A stretch of 64,000 nucleotides of DNA from Pseudonocardiales bacterium (GCA_019247305.1 JAFAPC010000094.1:1-64000), one strand, 5' to 3'; numbered from the stretch's first letter, positions 53,360 through 63,380 are shown. Numbers and translations are program-made. The notes: generated from the letters alone by a model not told the origin.

Positions 53360-54084
53360 ATGACTACAGCGAGGGAGCAGCATGGGGGCATGGCTACCGG
53401 GGTGGACGGGTTCGGCCTCGCGGGGGAGTTCACTGTCGAGGATCTTGAGCGGATGCCTGAGGACGGGCGCCGCTACGAGTTGCTGGACGGGATACTCCTG
53501 GTGAGCCCGGTGCCGGGCTATGGCATCAGGAGGCTGCGGGGACGCTGTACCGGCTGCTCTACCACGCATGCCCGCCGGAGTTGCACGTGGTGATCGCGCC
53601 GTTCGAGTGGCGGCGTGGGCGCAGGACCGCATTGCAGCCGGACGTGCTGGTGGCCCGTCGGGACGATCTGTTGGCCGTTGGCAGCAGTGGGTTTCTGGGG
53701 CAACCTCCGGTGCTGGCCGTGGAGGTGCTCTCGCCGAGTAGCCAGCGGATTGATCGGCTGTCGAAGCTGTCGGTCTACGAGGAAGCCGGTGTCGCCTCGT
53801 ACTGGCTCGTTGACCCAGACCCGCAAGCGCCCTCGTTGCACGCACTGGATCTGGTGGACGGCAGTTATGTCGGCGTCGGGTGTCCCTCCGGGGAGCGGGC
53901 CTGGGAAGCGCAGCGCCCGTTCCCCGTCACCATCCGCCCCGCAGACCTCGTCGCCGGCCTGCGTCGAACCGTGACCGTGCATGGTCCATCGCTGGACCTC
54001 GGCAGGCCATTCTTGGCGCCTTCACCGAGGATGCCGGAGGGCTGGATCGGCCTCGGATGCGCAGGCGCTGACCCGCACGGCTAA
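53360..54084 (+). pseudogene. Uma2 family protein, copy 2, frameshifted
   Basis: Starts ATG 53360 (TTAREQHGGMATGVDGFGLA), follows copy 1 closely, then loses one base near 53524 after PGYG; the expected HQEAAGTLYRLLYHACPPEL reads on only in the next frame. From 53581 the rest (HVVIAPFEWRRGRRTALQPD...DLVAGLRR) is intact. One indel therefore disables it. Its 3' end adds about 35 codons not in copy 1. Confidence 0.85.
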
Positions 54085-54098
54085 TCCTCGGTCGGGCG

Positions 54099-57000
54099 TT
54101 ATCCAAGGCGGTAGACCCTCCGCAGCGTCTCAGTACACACGTCGTCGAGTTCAGGCATGTCCGGAATAGCCGCGTCGACGAAGGCGAAGTGGACCGTGCG
54201 CCGAGATGTGGGGTCTTGGACTGCCTGGGCCAGAGCGGTGATGATCGTTTGCCGGACCCGTTTCGGGGTGACGGTGTTCTCGCCGATCTCGCCCAGCAAC
54301 TGAGCGGCGGCCCAGGCAGTGGTGACGCTCGGCCCGACCAGCGCACTCACCAGGTCGTCGATGAGGCTGCTATCGACGCTGCGCAGCCGGGTGATGGCTT
54401 CAAGGGCCGCTTGCCGGACGGTTGGCGCGGTGTCGCGCAGCATCTGCCGCAGAGCTTGCAGCACGATCGGTGAGCCGTGTCTCAGCACTCCGAGAAGATC
54501 GGCCGCAGCTGCCCGGCCAGGGAAGCTGTTGTGGTGCAGCCCCGCCTGGGCCAGCAGGCGGCTGAGGGTCTCCTTGTCCAGGTGGTTTATAGTGTCGTCC
54601 GCTTTGTCTGCGTGCTGGCGGAAGGTGTCGGGGTTCGTCTGGGCCGCAGCGGCGAGTGCCTCCAGGACACAGCTGCATTCCGTGGAGCCGCAGTCGTCCT
54701 GCGGCGCTCGGGCCAGCAAATCACGGGCCCACATCGTGAGCAGGCCGGTCCACGGCCAGTTGGACTGTCTTGGTCGCCGACGGTAGGTCTGGAAGACTGA
54801 GATAGCTAGTGCGGTATGGTTGAACTCGGCTATGTAGGATGCACCGAGCCGGTGCAGGGCGCTGCGCAGCTGGGCCTCATCGCTCATTGCCAGAATCGCG
54901 CCGAGGGTCGTCCCCACCTCATCCCACAGCGCCCGGGAGGCCCGCAGGCCGCTATCTCGATCCAGGGTGCCGTCGGTCGCGGCGAGCGCGTCGCCCGCTG
55001 CGGCGAACACGTCCGCTATTTGCACTGGCAGGACCCGCACGGCGCGTAGTGGCTCCGGATCGATGGCGCGCAGCGTTGAGTGCAGCGTTGCCCAGCGCTT
55101 CCAGCCGATCTGTAACTTCCCTGCGGACGTCGTGAAGTCGCCGTCACTGTCGGTGGACTGGTACAGCATGTGGGCGCAGGCGATCAGGATCAGGCGTTGC
55201 AGCGGCGGGCTAGCGTGCCGCAGCCGGTCCAGCATGAGCGTCCAGACTGGTGTCGTCGCCCAGTGAATGCCGCTGATGATCCAGGATGCGACTGGGCCCG
55301 ACTCGTCGTCCTGTTCCACCGCGTCGCACCAGGCGGACAGCGCCTCCGGATCATCGTGCAGGAGCCTTTGGCAGTGCCAGGTGAACACCAGCGCCGCGCC
55401 TGGGGCGGACCAGTTTTGATCGTGGGCGAACTGGGCAAGCTGGGCGACTGCTGTCGCTCCCATGCCGGTCACCGAGACGCACACGCCGCCTGGTCCGCCG
55501 GGGAGGACACAGTTTCGGGCCCTGGCTCTGAGCAGGTCGTCCTCGGCGAGCAGCAGTTCGGTGATCGGGGTGGCGGTCTCGGCACTGAGGCCGGCGCGCT
55601 CGGCCAGCAGCAGCGCCGCGATCTGCCGGACCGCTGCCGCGGGGTGGGCAAGCCAGCAGCGCACGGTCGGCTCGGCGTCGTAGTCCATGCGTACCAGCCG
55701 GCTGAGCAGCGGGCTCAGGCACTTCGACCCGGCCAAGGCCAAGGCCGCGGCGATGCTCCGCGCCACGGGCCCGGTGCACTGGATGACCGGCTCGGTCTGC
55801 ACCTCGAGAACCCGCCGGACCGTGCCGGGTGAGGGCTCGGCGGCCAGAGCCCGCCAGACCTCGGCGACTTGGTCCTGCTGGCTGGCCCGCACCAGGTTAG
55901 TGGCGCGAGCGTAGAGCGCGACGGGGACGAACGCCTGCACCAGGGTCTCATTGCCGCCGCAAAGGGTCGGCAGATGTGCAGCGATCGCGGTGCCCCAGCG
56001 GCCCAGGACATGCGCGGACTCCTGGTCGGACGTGGCGATCCCGGCCAGCAGCCCCTCGATCGCGGCCTGGCAGGCCGGTCGGTCGGGGAACATCTCGCGG
56101 CTGAGCCGGAGCAGTTCGAGCTGCTCGGCGCGGGAGCCGATCAGCCGGATTCGGTCAAGCGCGGCGATGGCCAGGTCGTCGAGCGCCTCAGCGGGCACGA
56201 AGCGGGTCAGCCTGAGCAGGGCCCGAGCCCCGGCGGCAGGGTCTGCGATCGAGCTTGCCAGGTTCCGGCAGGCGGACACGTGCCGCGTGCGGTCCTGCGC
56301 CGGACCGAGCAGCGCGAGCCGCTCGCGCAGCTGGAACGCTTGCACCGAGTCGGAAACCTCGCCGATGCACTGTTTCGCCTCCCGGAGCGCTGCGCGACGG
56401 CCGGCCGGAAAGAGTTCCGCGATGCGCAGCAAGGCCCGGCCGCGGTGCCACGGGTCTTCCACGGCGCAGGCCACCTCGTACAGGTGGTCGACGCGCTGCG
56501 GCACCTCAGCCAGGTGATCATCGAGGTAAGTGATGTACGCCAGGAGCGCATCCTTGTCCTGGCCCCAGAAACGCGCCCAAAGGATGACGGACACTTCGAC
56601 TGCGACGTCCGGATTTTCCGCGAACAAGAGCTGGAATAGGTGCCCGACTTGCCAGCCCAAGATGGCGCCCATCTCCGTCGGCAGGTTTACCAGCTGGTCT
56701 AGGACAGCCAGCGGGATATCAGCCTCGCCACGGTAGGGAAACGCCAGCGGGTCGGATGGCCACCAGTGGGCGTACCGGCGGTAGCCGTTGTTCCAGGCAG
56801 AACCCTGGGCGTTGAGCGCGGCGAGCATCATCGGGCCCGGATACTGGGTCGCGGCGTCAGCGAAGTTCTTCGCGTCGTAACCGGGATCCTCCGCCCAGCC
56901 GCCGATGCGCTGGGCTATCTCCTCGGTCAGCACCCGGGCTCGATGGCGTTCGGGCATGTCGTCAAGTTCTGCGAACAGGCTGATCGGGCGAGCGCCGACC

Positions 57001-60000
57001 ATGTGGAGGACTTTCGTCAGTGCGGCGGCCAGCAGTTCCCAGTTCTCGGCCGTGAGGTTCGCGGCGGTCCTGGCCAGCGCTGTCGCCGCGTGCGGCGCGG
57101 CGCGTACCGCTGCGTCAGCCAGGCCCGGGATCAAGGCGGCGATCCGCCGCGCGGCCAGCTCGGTCGCGGGCGAGCGATTCGCCAGGGCTGCACTGGCTGG
57201 GTGCCCCAGCGCCCAGAGCGCGAGCAACGCGTCGGCGCTATGCATGGTGTCGTCGGCGCTCAGCGACGTGTGCAGCGACCTGGTCAGCGCCGCTAGGTCG
57301 TCGTCACGCAGCGCCCGGACGATCTGCCGGGTCAGCGGAGAGTCGCGGGTGATCGCCGCCGCGTCGAACTGCGGCGGGGCGGCGAACCTGCGCGTGATCT
57401 CCTCGCCCTCCGTCTTGTGGTACTTGGCCATCTCGAGGTCAGGATCCTCACGTCCCCAGCGGGGGGCGAAGTAGGCCGCGAACTCACTGCGCGAGGTGTC
57501 CTCGAGCCGCAGGTAACCAGACCTGCGCTCGAATTCGTCCAGCGCGGCTGTGGCCCCGAGGTTCCAGCAGCCGCCATAGACGGTGAGCATCAGCGAGAGC
57601 CACCGCGGGCTGCGGCGGATCTGGTCGACCAGGTCGGGTTCGGCCCGCAGCGTCTCCCGCATGGCGAGGATTCCGGTGCCCCAGGCCGGAGCCAGCCGGG
57701 ACTGCGGCGTCCCATCCTGGGGAAATGTTGCGGGAGAGACCATCAGCCCCAGCGTCTCGGTGATGGGGGAGCCCAGCTCGTGCCGGTCCCAGCGCGGGGC
57801 AGCGTTCATCAGAGCCACCCCCAGAGCCGGGCTGGTCGCGTCGAGGCTGCGGATCAGCCGGGCTGCGGCGCACGGCAGGGCTGGGTCGCCGTCGGCCGAC
57901 TGGTCGAGCGCCGTGATCAGGACGGCGTCGACATGCCCGGCGTGCTCGCCGGTGCGCAGCGTGGCCAGTGCGGTTTCGAGCAGTTCGCGCACTCTGGGCA
58001 GGCGCTGATTGCGGGACAGCAGGCTGTAACTGGTCAGCAACTGCCGGGCGGTGCGCTGCACGACCTGGGCGGGCACGTTGGTCATCTGCGGCACGGCGGC
58101 CGCCAGCAGCAGCGCTGTTTCCGGGAAGAGCTGTGCCAGCGGGCCGTCTTGGGCCAGCAGGTTTTTTACCAGGTCGGCCATCTCTTCCTGGTGCTCCAGG
58201 TTCATCAGGCCGATGGCCATGAGAATCGGTTCGCGCCACCGGGGATCTCCCAGGTGCTCCAGAACCCGGCTCGCCCGCTGCGCGGAGTCGGCAATCAGGT
58301 GCCGCGCGGCCAGGAACTCCTGGAAGCTCTGGTGCGCGAAACGGAACGCCTCCGGCCCGCTTTCCACCAGCAGTCCCAGCTCGACCGCCATGATCTTCAG
58401 TAGCGAGTCCACGGCGGCGCGCAGTTTCGGGCTGGGAGGCTCCGGGTCGGTCCCCTCAATACGGGCCACCTCGGCCAGCAGCCGACTGCGGAACTCCGGC
58501 GACCGGATAACCCCGTTCGGCTTGGTCTCATGGATGTGCGCGGCGACAGCCGGCAGTGCGTCGAGAATGGCGTGGTAATGCTCCTCGCTGTAGGTGCCGC
58601 TCAGCCGCAGGGACCAGACCTTGGCCAGCGTTTGGACCGCCGACTGATACACCTCGACCCGCTGGGACGGCAAGGTGTTGCCCTGGTTCAGGAACACGCT
58701 GACGATCACTCCGGCCAGCAGCGGATTAGTGGCCAGGCCGCGCACGTAGTGATTCTCTGGCAGGCCGAGCAGGCCGAGCAGTTCCTGGGCGGCCTGCTCG
58801 GCGGCCTGCGGATCAGCGGGCGCGTTCCGCTGGCGGGCCAGCTCCGCGAGTACCTCTGCGAGTCGATGGTGCACGAACACCTCAAGGGCGGGGTCCGTCA
58901 TCGCCTCGATAGTCACCTGGGTGAGGTCGGCCGGCAGCGGGGCGAGCTGGTATCCCGCAATCCGGCTGGTGGTGATCAGCTTGTTCGACACCGACACCGA
59001 CACCGACACCGACGGCACATCGCGGACCCAGGTGTTGATGAACTCTGTGACCGCGTCCGCCATCGGAACCCGCTCCGCGGCCGGGACCTGGTCGAGCCCG
59101 TCCAGGAGGACTAGGGCGCGGTGCTCCCGCAGGGCTGCGCCGAACAGCTGGGCGAGGATCTCCGGCGGAATCGGCATGCCCTTGCCATAACCGGCCACAT
59201 CGTCCCGCCACAGCGGACGGCGCTTGTCCCAGGAATGGTGGCCGAGGAACTCCAGCAGGGTGCGCCGCTGGCCGGGCGGGCAGTGCTGACAATCGGCCGC
59301 ATAGTCGCCGATGCCCACCAGAATGGGCAGCAACGGCGTGCCGAGGACGAAGGGCTCATCGCCAGCGGAGACGTCCATCAGGGCGCCGGGGACACTGACC
59401 ACAGTGTCCCCGGCTATCAGGGCCTTGGCATGCAGCAGGGCCAGCCAGCGCATGATCGTGGTCTTGCCGCTGCCCGGGTCGCCCAAGATCACCGCTTCGC
59501 GGTCGCGGCGGTAGAGTTGCCCGATAGTGAGCACCTCGTCGCCGTCGGCCTGGTAGCGCTTGAGCCCCGCGGGGACCCCGAAGTAGTCCGCGACCGGCAG
59601 ATCGGAGGCGAGCTGCCAGCGGGACGGGTTCTCCTCGGCGGCCAGATCCCGGGCAGAGCGTTCCCCGTACAGTTCCCGCCACAGGTTGTCCCTGGCCGCC
59701 TCCCGCTCGTCGGCGCTGCTGTAATCGACCTTGAGCCCGACGTATACGCGCTCAAGGTCGATTTTCATCGCCCCGCGGCTCTTCGCCAGACCGGTGACGG
59801 TGAGCCGCTCGTGCATCTGGACCACCCAGGCCAGGTAACTCCTGGCGGCCTCAGCGAGTACCTCCGGCGGGAACGGGTTGTCCCCTGCTATCAGCTCGCT
59901 GGGGCTGGCCGGCAGGCCGATCAGCGCCGTGAGCTCGGCCATCCGATTTGGGGACAGCTTCCTGTACCACTGATCAATCGGGCTCGCGGTGAGCGTACCT

Positions 60001-60596
60001 AGGCCCTCACTCAGGTGATGCGTGAAGACTACGCCAATGAGGTAGCCGCCGCTGAACACCGCGGCGCCCGACATCCCCTCCCACGGCGATCGGGTGGGAT
60101 CGGGGTGGCCCGCTGGCGGGTCGACCCTGAGTCCTATAGTGCCGCCGCGTCGGCCCGACCATTGGCTCCCGGACCCGTACGCGTAGCAATACTCGCGGTA
60201 CTGCGAAGCCCGGCCGTCAGCGAGCGGATGATCAGGGTCATCGCGGAGCTTGAACAGGGGAAACCCGAGCGCCTCGCACTCCGCCCGGGGCTGGGTCATG
60301 GACCCGAACCGCACTGGCTCCACAACGGGCATCGCCCCCGGTGGCACGACCGAGGATTCGACGACGCGAAGCACCGCGATGTCCAAGCCCGGGTCCGACC
60401 AGGCCACCTCGGCCGCCGCGGTCCACTCGTCCTCCTGGTCAGCGTCGAGCCGCAGCCCGACCGACACCGCTTCGCGCAGCCCGTGCTCGACGGTCAGCAC
60501 ATAGCCGGTCGCCACGAGATAGCCGGAGCAGCGGGCAGGCTGGGCTGCGGTACGCGTGACGGTGACTTCAGCGACCCTGGACGGCTCCAGGCTCAT
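54099..60596 (-). CDS. Trypsin-like protease - NACHT NTPase - helical repeat protein
   Basis: 2165 residues. N-terminal trypsin-like serine protease with triad His38 (VLTVEHGL), Asp72 (PGLDIAVLRV) and Ser176 (WEGMSGAAVF). NACHT/STAND NTPase with Walker A LGDPGSGKTT (371-380) and Walker B LVLLDGLDQVP (495-505), followed by the FAHQSFQEFLAARHLI motif of NACHT proteins. About 1400 residues of HEAT/TPR-like helices follow. ATG overlaps the trypco2 stop. This architecture is that of STAND immune sensors, where repeat-domain recognition triggers NTPase assembly and unleashes a protease; the function here is inferred. A (SV)n microsatellite lies near residue 528-536. Confidence 0.9.
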   Translation of the reverse strand: MSLEPSRVAEVTVTRTAAQPARCSGYLVATGYVLTVEHGLREAVSVGLRLDADQEDEWTAAAEVAWSDPGLDIAVLRVVESSVVPPGAMPVVEPVRFGSMTQPRAECEALGFPLFKLRDDPDHPLADGRASQYREYCYAYGSGSQWSGRRGGTIGLRVDPPAGHPDPTRSPWEGMSGAAVFSGGYLIGVVFTHHLSEGLGTLTASPIDQWYRKLSPNRMAELTALIGLPASPSELIAGDNPFPPEVLAEAARSYLAWVVQMHERLTVTGLAKSRGAMKIDLERVYVGLKVDYSSADEREAARDNLWRELYGERSARDLAAEENPSRWQLASDLPVADYFGVPAGLKRYQADGDEVLTIGQLYRRDREAVILGDPGSGKTTIMRWLALLHAKALIAGDTVVSVPGALMDVSAGDEPFVLGTPLLPILVGIGDYAADCQHCPPGQRRTLLEFLGHHSWDKRRPLWRDDVAGYGKGMPIPPEILAQLFGAALREHRALVLLDGLDQVPAAERVPMADAVTEFINTWVRDVPSVSVSVSVSNKLITTSRIAGYQLAPLPADLTQVTIEAMTDPALEVFVHHRLAEVLAELARQRNAPADPQAAEQAAQELLGLLGLPENHYVRGLATNPLLAGVIVSVFLNQGNTLPSQRVEVYQSAVQTLAKVWSLRLSGTYSEEHYHAILDALPAVAAHIHETKPNGVIRSPEFRSRLLAEVARIEGTDPEPPSPKLRAAVDSLLKIMAVELGLLVESGPEAFRFAHQSFQEFLAARHLIADSAQRASRVLEHLGDPRWREPILMAIGLMNLEHQEEMADLVKNLLAQDGPLAQLFPETALLLAAAVPQMTNVPAQVVQRTARQLLTSYSLLSRNQRLPRVRELLETALATLRTGEHAGHVDAVLITALDQSADGDPALPCAAARLIRSLDATSPALGVALMNAAPRWDRHELGSPITETLGLMVSPATFPQDGTPQSRLAPAWGTGILAMRETLRAEPDLVDQIRRSPRWLSLMLTVYGGCWNLGATAALDEFERRSGYLRLEDTSRSEFAAYFAPRWGREDPDLEMAKYHKTEGEEITRRFAAPPQFDAAAITRDSPLTRQIVRALRDDDLAALTRSLHTSLSADDTMHSADALLALWALGHPASAALANRSPATELAARRIAALIPGLADAAVRAAPHAATALARTAANLTAENWELLAAALTKVLHMVGARPISLFAELDDMPERHRARVLTEEIAQRIGGWAEDPGYDAKNFADAATQYPGPMMLAALNAQGSAWNNGYRRYAHWWPSDPLAFPYRGEADIPLAVLDQLVNLPTEMGAILGWQVGHLFQLLFAENPDVAVEVSVILWARFWGQDKDALLAYITYLDDHLAEVPQRVDHLYEVACAVEDPWHRGRALLRIAELFPAGRRAALREAKQCIGEVSDSVQAFQLRERLALLGPAQDRTRHVSACRNLASSIADPAAGARALLRLTRFVPAEALDDLAIAALDRIRLIGSRAEQLELLRLSREMFPDRPACQAAIEGLLAGIATSDQESAHVLGRWGTAIAAHLPTLCGGNETLVQAFVPVALYARATNLVRASQQDQVAEVWRALAAEPSPGTVRRVLEVQTEPVIQCTGPVARSIAAALALAGSKCLSPLLSRLVRMDYDAEPTVRCWLAHPAAAVRQIAALLLAERAGLSAETATPITELLLAEDDLLRARARNCVLPGGPGGVCVSVTGMGATAVAQLAQFAHDQNWSAPGAALVFTWHCQRLLHDDPEALSAWCDAVEQDDESGPVASWIISGIHWATTPVWTLMLDRLRHASPPLQRLILIACAHMLYQSTDSDGDFTTSAGKLQIGWKRWATLHSTLRAIDPEPLRAVRVLPVQIADVFAAAGDALAATDGTLDRDSGLRASRALWDEVGTTLGAILAMSDEAQLRSALHRLGASYIAEFNHTALAISVFQTYRRRPRQSNWPWTGLLTMWARDLLARAPQDDCGSTECSCVLEALAAAAQTNPDTFRQHADKADDTINHLDKETLSRLLAQAGLHHNSFPGRAAAADLLGVLRHGSPIVLQALRQMLRDTAPTVRQAALEAITRLRSVDSSLIDDLVSALVGPSVTTAWAAAQLLGEIGENTVTPKRVRQTIITALAQAVQDPTSRRTVHFAFVDAAIPDMPELDDVCTETLRRVYRLG
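58984..59013. repeat. Hexanucleotide microsatellite in the NACHT gene
   Basis: CGACAC units repeated about four times on the + strand, encoding alternating Ser-Val in the protein (SVSVSVSVS). Six-base units keep the frame, so copy changes would vary only the length of this loop. Confidence 0.8.
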
Positions 60597-60889
60597 CGCT
60601 CTCGCTCCCCGACCAGCCCGGAGACCAGCGGCGAGATACCGGTTGTGCCGAGCCTGGGGGTGAGTGTCAGCGTGATTTGCTGGGTAGCAGTGCGGTCCGC
60701 ATTGGCTTGTGTTCCGAGTTCCGCGACCAAGAACCGCGCCTTAGCGCCGGCCTGCCCTCCTGTCTCGATGGCCACCGACAGCTCGAGCTCGATCGGGCCG
60801 AGTTCGAAGCGCAGGGTCGCATCCTTGGCCGTTGTGATCGCGCACTCAAGCTCGGTCCGCAGATCCTGGATGACTTTGGCTAACTCCAC
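60593..60889 (-). CDS. Trypco2 (trypsin-co-occurring domain) protein
   Basis: 98 residues from GTG 60889 (AGGAGG upstream). VELAKVIQDLRTELECAITT then LRFELGPIELELSVAIE matches the trypco2 domain that accompanies trypsin-type conflict effectors. ATGA overlap with the protease-NACHT gene. Probably its adaptor or inhibitor. Confidence 0.7.
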   Translation of the reverse strand: MELAKVIQDLRTELECAITTAKDATLRFELGPIELELSVAIETGGQAGAKARFLVAELGTQANADRTATQQITLTLTPRLGTTGISPLVSGLVGERER

Positions 60890-60920
60890 CCCTGCGGTCC
60901 TCCTCTTCACTGACCAGCTG

Positions 60921-61325
60921 TCATTCGGCTTTGATGACTCTCCATTTGCCCTCGTCTGCCGGGCCGTTACTTGCGGCAATATCAATTATGTTTGCGGCAA
61001 TATCATGGGCTTTCTCCGCATCTGGTATGCCAATCATTGCCTCGTCGTCGAAGTTATATTCTGTTTTCATCTTATGGCGAACTTCCTCGGATGGCTCACC
61101 TTCGCCCGCCTCTATGATGACCCCATAGTCTTCCGGGTAGAACGTGCCACTGCCCTGCGCGGCCATGAAGGACTGGAGCTGATCAGCTCGAACCGCCACA
61201 TAGGCATAGATAGGAGACCCATCAGGATCTTCCCCGCGTATCAGGAGTATGCACACCGTTTTCTCTGCGATAATTCGTTCGGCGAGGGTAAGTCTCTTTT
61301 CCAAGGTCAAATCCAATTCATCCAA
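60921..61325 (-). CDS. Hypothetical protein heading the trypco2-protease operon
   Basis: 134 residues, TTG start. AT-rich relative to its neighbours, suggesting separate acquisition. CILLIRGEDPDGSPIYAYVA then GTFYPEDYGVIIEAGEGEPS and a C-terminal helix. No family recognised. It lies 31 bases upstream of trypco2 on the same strand, so it may be a third component. Confidence 0.65.
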   Translation of the reverse strand: MDELDLTLEKRLTLAERIIAEKTVCILLIRGEDPDGSPIYAYVAVRADQLQSFMAAQGSGTFYPEDYGVIIEAGEGEPSEEVRHKMKTEYNFDDEAMIGIPDAEKAHDIAANIIDIAASNGPADEGKWRVIKAE

Positions 61326-62025
61326 TTCTTGACGGCATGAGCACTCTTGATTGTAAGTACATATTTGCGCTCATGCTCACATGTCGGCTAGGTGGCTCAG
61401 TCGGGTCAAGTTTACGGCGTTTGGGCCGATCTTCATCAGCGAGATTGACCGAATGGGAGCCCTGCATGCGGCGACGAGGCGCGGGTCCAGGATTCCCGAA
61501 GCTACGGCCAACCGCAAAGTGACTGAGCGTAGTCGTGGGCCTCGTATCCGCGGAGGGGCTTGACCAGTTGTGGCTGTGGTTTGGGTGGGACCGGAACACG
61601 CCAGAAAGGGGCCGCAGTGATCGTTTCTCCCGGTCAGGGAGACGTGGGGTCGGCTGAGCGGACATGGTGGCCGGTGATGGTTCCTGCGATAACGGCGGGA
61701 TCAGCCTCGGGGCGTGCTGCGCATCGTGCCTATCACGGACCACGGCAAACCTGCCGTCTTAAGACAAGACCACTACTCACCGGAATCACCGGAACACGCG
61801 TAGCAGGTTTCCGCTGTCTTCCGGTCCCACCCTGGTAGGAAGAGAACCGAAGCGGCGGCCTCTGCGACCAGGCCGCGCATGAGTGCGTTCATGACCTTGG
61901 AACCTCCACGCGCCGTACCACCTGTGGCAGTAATCATAGACCCAAGTAGCACTCAATCGTGTTATCTCACAAGAGTAATTCTGACACCCAGAGTAACAAC
62001 AATGACGACCGGTGAGCAGCTACGC
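61326..62025. other. Gene-free region with a possible MITE
   Basis: About 700 bases without a supported gene. It holds the 250-bp inverted-repeat element 61583-61832 and AT-richer DNA near 61920-61990. Short frames on both strands are not protein-like. Confidence 0.5.
61583..61832. mobile_element. 250-bp element with 14-bp terminal inverted repeats (MITE-like)
   Basis: GGGTGGGACCGGAA at 61583-61596 is the exact reverse complement of 61819-61832. No coding capacity between. It looks like a non-autonomous element or the ends of a deleted insertion sequence. No clear target duplication seen. Confidence 0.5.
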
Positions 62026-62690
62026 TCATTTCAGCGTTACACTCCACCCCGTCCCCGAAGCAGTAGCCAGCCTCCCCCACTTGTTCCGCTCTCCTCGATC
62101 GTCCAGCCGCCAAGTCGGGATGCTGCCGTCGGCCTGGGCTAGGGCTAGGACGTCGAGGCGGAGAGCACCGCGGAGCACGAGGGCCTCCTGCGGTCCGGTG
62201 TTGCGGTTGCTGGTCTGGGGGCGGGCCTGCTCAGGCGCCTCGACGGTGAAACCGATGTGCTCAAGGAGGGCCCTCCCGGGTGCCCACCCAAGCGGGGTGG
62301 TCGCCGTTACACGGCGAATCCGGGACTCACGGGCGCGCTAGATCAACGCCTCGGCGAGGTCATCACCTATCCTCTGTCGCCGGTAATCGGGGTGCACGAG
62401 GAACAGGCCGACCGCAGCAGCAGCCGGCTGCGGATGGTCGAGTACGACATCGACCAGGCCGATCACAGTTCGCCGCAGATGACCACGAGCAACCGCTTAG
62501 CGTCTGGTTCCGCCCCCTCTGGCAGGGCATAGGACAGGCTCTGCACGTCTCCCGGCGCTGACGGGCTGCCGGTCGCGGCGACGAAGTAGTCCTCGCCTGC
62601 CGCGAAGAGCGCCCGTACCCCCGGCTCGTCCTCCGGCACGAATTCCCTCACCTCGAGGTCCGGACGGGGCGTGAACCGCAACACGATCAT
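62026..62690 (-). pseudogene. GNAT family N-acetyltransferase, broken
   Basis: Starts near ATG 62690: LRFTPRPDLEVREFVPEDEP, then VICGEL and a one-base loss near 62470 shifts the frame; VIGLVDVVLDHPQPAAAAVG then LFLVHPDYRRQRIGDDLAEA, with the acetyl-CoA loop RRQRIG, ends at an in-frame TAG (62338-62340). ATTPLGWAPGRALLEHIGFT continues after it. The sequence is clearly GNAT but two lesions disable it. Confidence 0.75.
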
Positions 62691-62849
62691 GCCTCCCCGG
62701 AATTGGTCATCATGCTGCACCGAACGCTTCCCGCCCGCGAGCACCTCGCGGCCCAGCGAACGCGATCACCAGTCTCGACGCCCGTGAAAGCGGAGCTCCC
62801 CTTGTCCCGGTCTCCGTCTCAGCCAGCACCAGGGCTAAGCCTGGCACGT

Positions 62850-63160
62850 TTACTGCAATCCGAGCACGATGCGTAGGGCAGTGTCGATTTCTGCTATTTC
62901 GTGCAACGCGAGCCGTCCGACTCGATCGCCGAGTCGCTGTGGGTCCACGGCGGTCGTTTGCCCTACGAGGACTCGGGTTATCCGTCCGTCAATCTTGATC
63001 TCCGGTCGGAACGACGCGGACCGGGCGGCGGTGGACGTAGGGGCGACGAGCCAGGTGGATAGCGGGAGCAGGTCAGATTGCACACGGCGAGCCGCGCCCC
63101 TTGTTGTTCATGGCCACGCGCCTCGCGCGAGGCTCGCAGTCGGTGCACGTCACCACGCAC
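62850..63160 (-). pseudogene. MazF/PemK-type toxin, frameshifted
   Basis: GTG 63160 opens RGDVHRLRASREARGHEQQG then ARLAV; a small indel near 63083 follows, and QSDLLPLSTWLVAPTSTAAR continues in another frame to LRIVLGLQ at 62850. The whole is a normal MazF mRNA interferase. The expected VVVQSD junction is short by a base or two. Confidence 0.75.
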
Positions 63161-63380
63161 GCAGCGGCGCCAGGTCAGCGAGGACCTGCCGGGCCTCTGC
63201 GGCGTCGGCGGGATCCTGGGCCAGCGCGATGGCCTCAGCCCGCAGCCGCGCTGCCTCGCGCCGCTGCGCCTCGTGGATCAACGCCTCCCGGATGGCCGCA
63301 GAGGCCGTCGTCCCGTCCGCGGTGAGAGCAGCCAGGGCGCGTGCGCTCTCGTCGTCGGGTCGGAAGATGATCGTGGCCAT
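63150..63380 (-). CDS. MazE-like antitoxin
   Basis: 76 residues from ATG 63380. TIIFRPDDESARALAALTAD then ASAAIREALIHEAQRRE, a ribbon-helix-helix-like fold. Its stop overlaps the MazF start by 11 bases. With the toxin broken it is an orphan. It begins 5 bases before the treY stop. Confidence 0.75.
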   Translation of the reverse strand: MATIIFRPDDESARALAALTADGTTASAAIREALIHEAQRREAARLRAEAIALAQDPADAAEARQVLADLAPLRAW

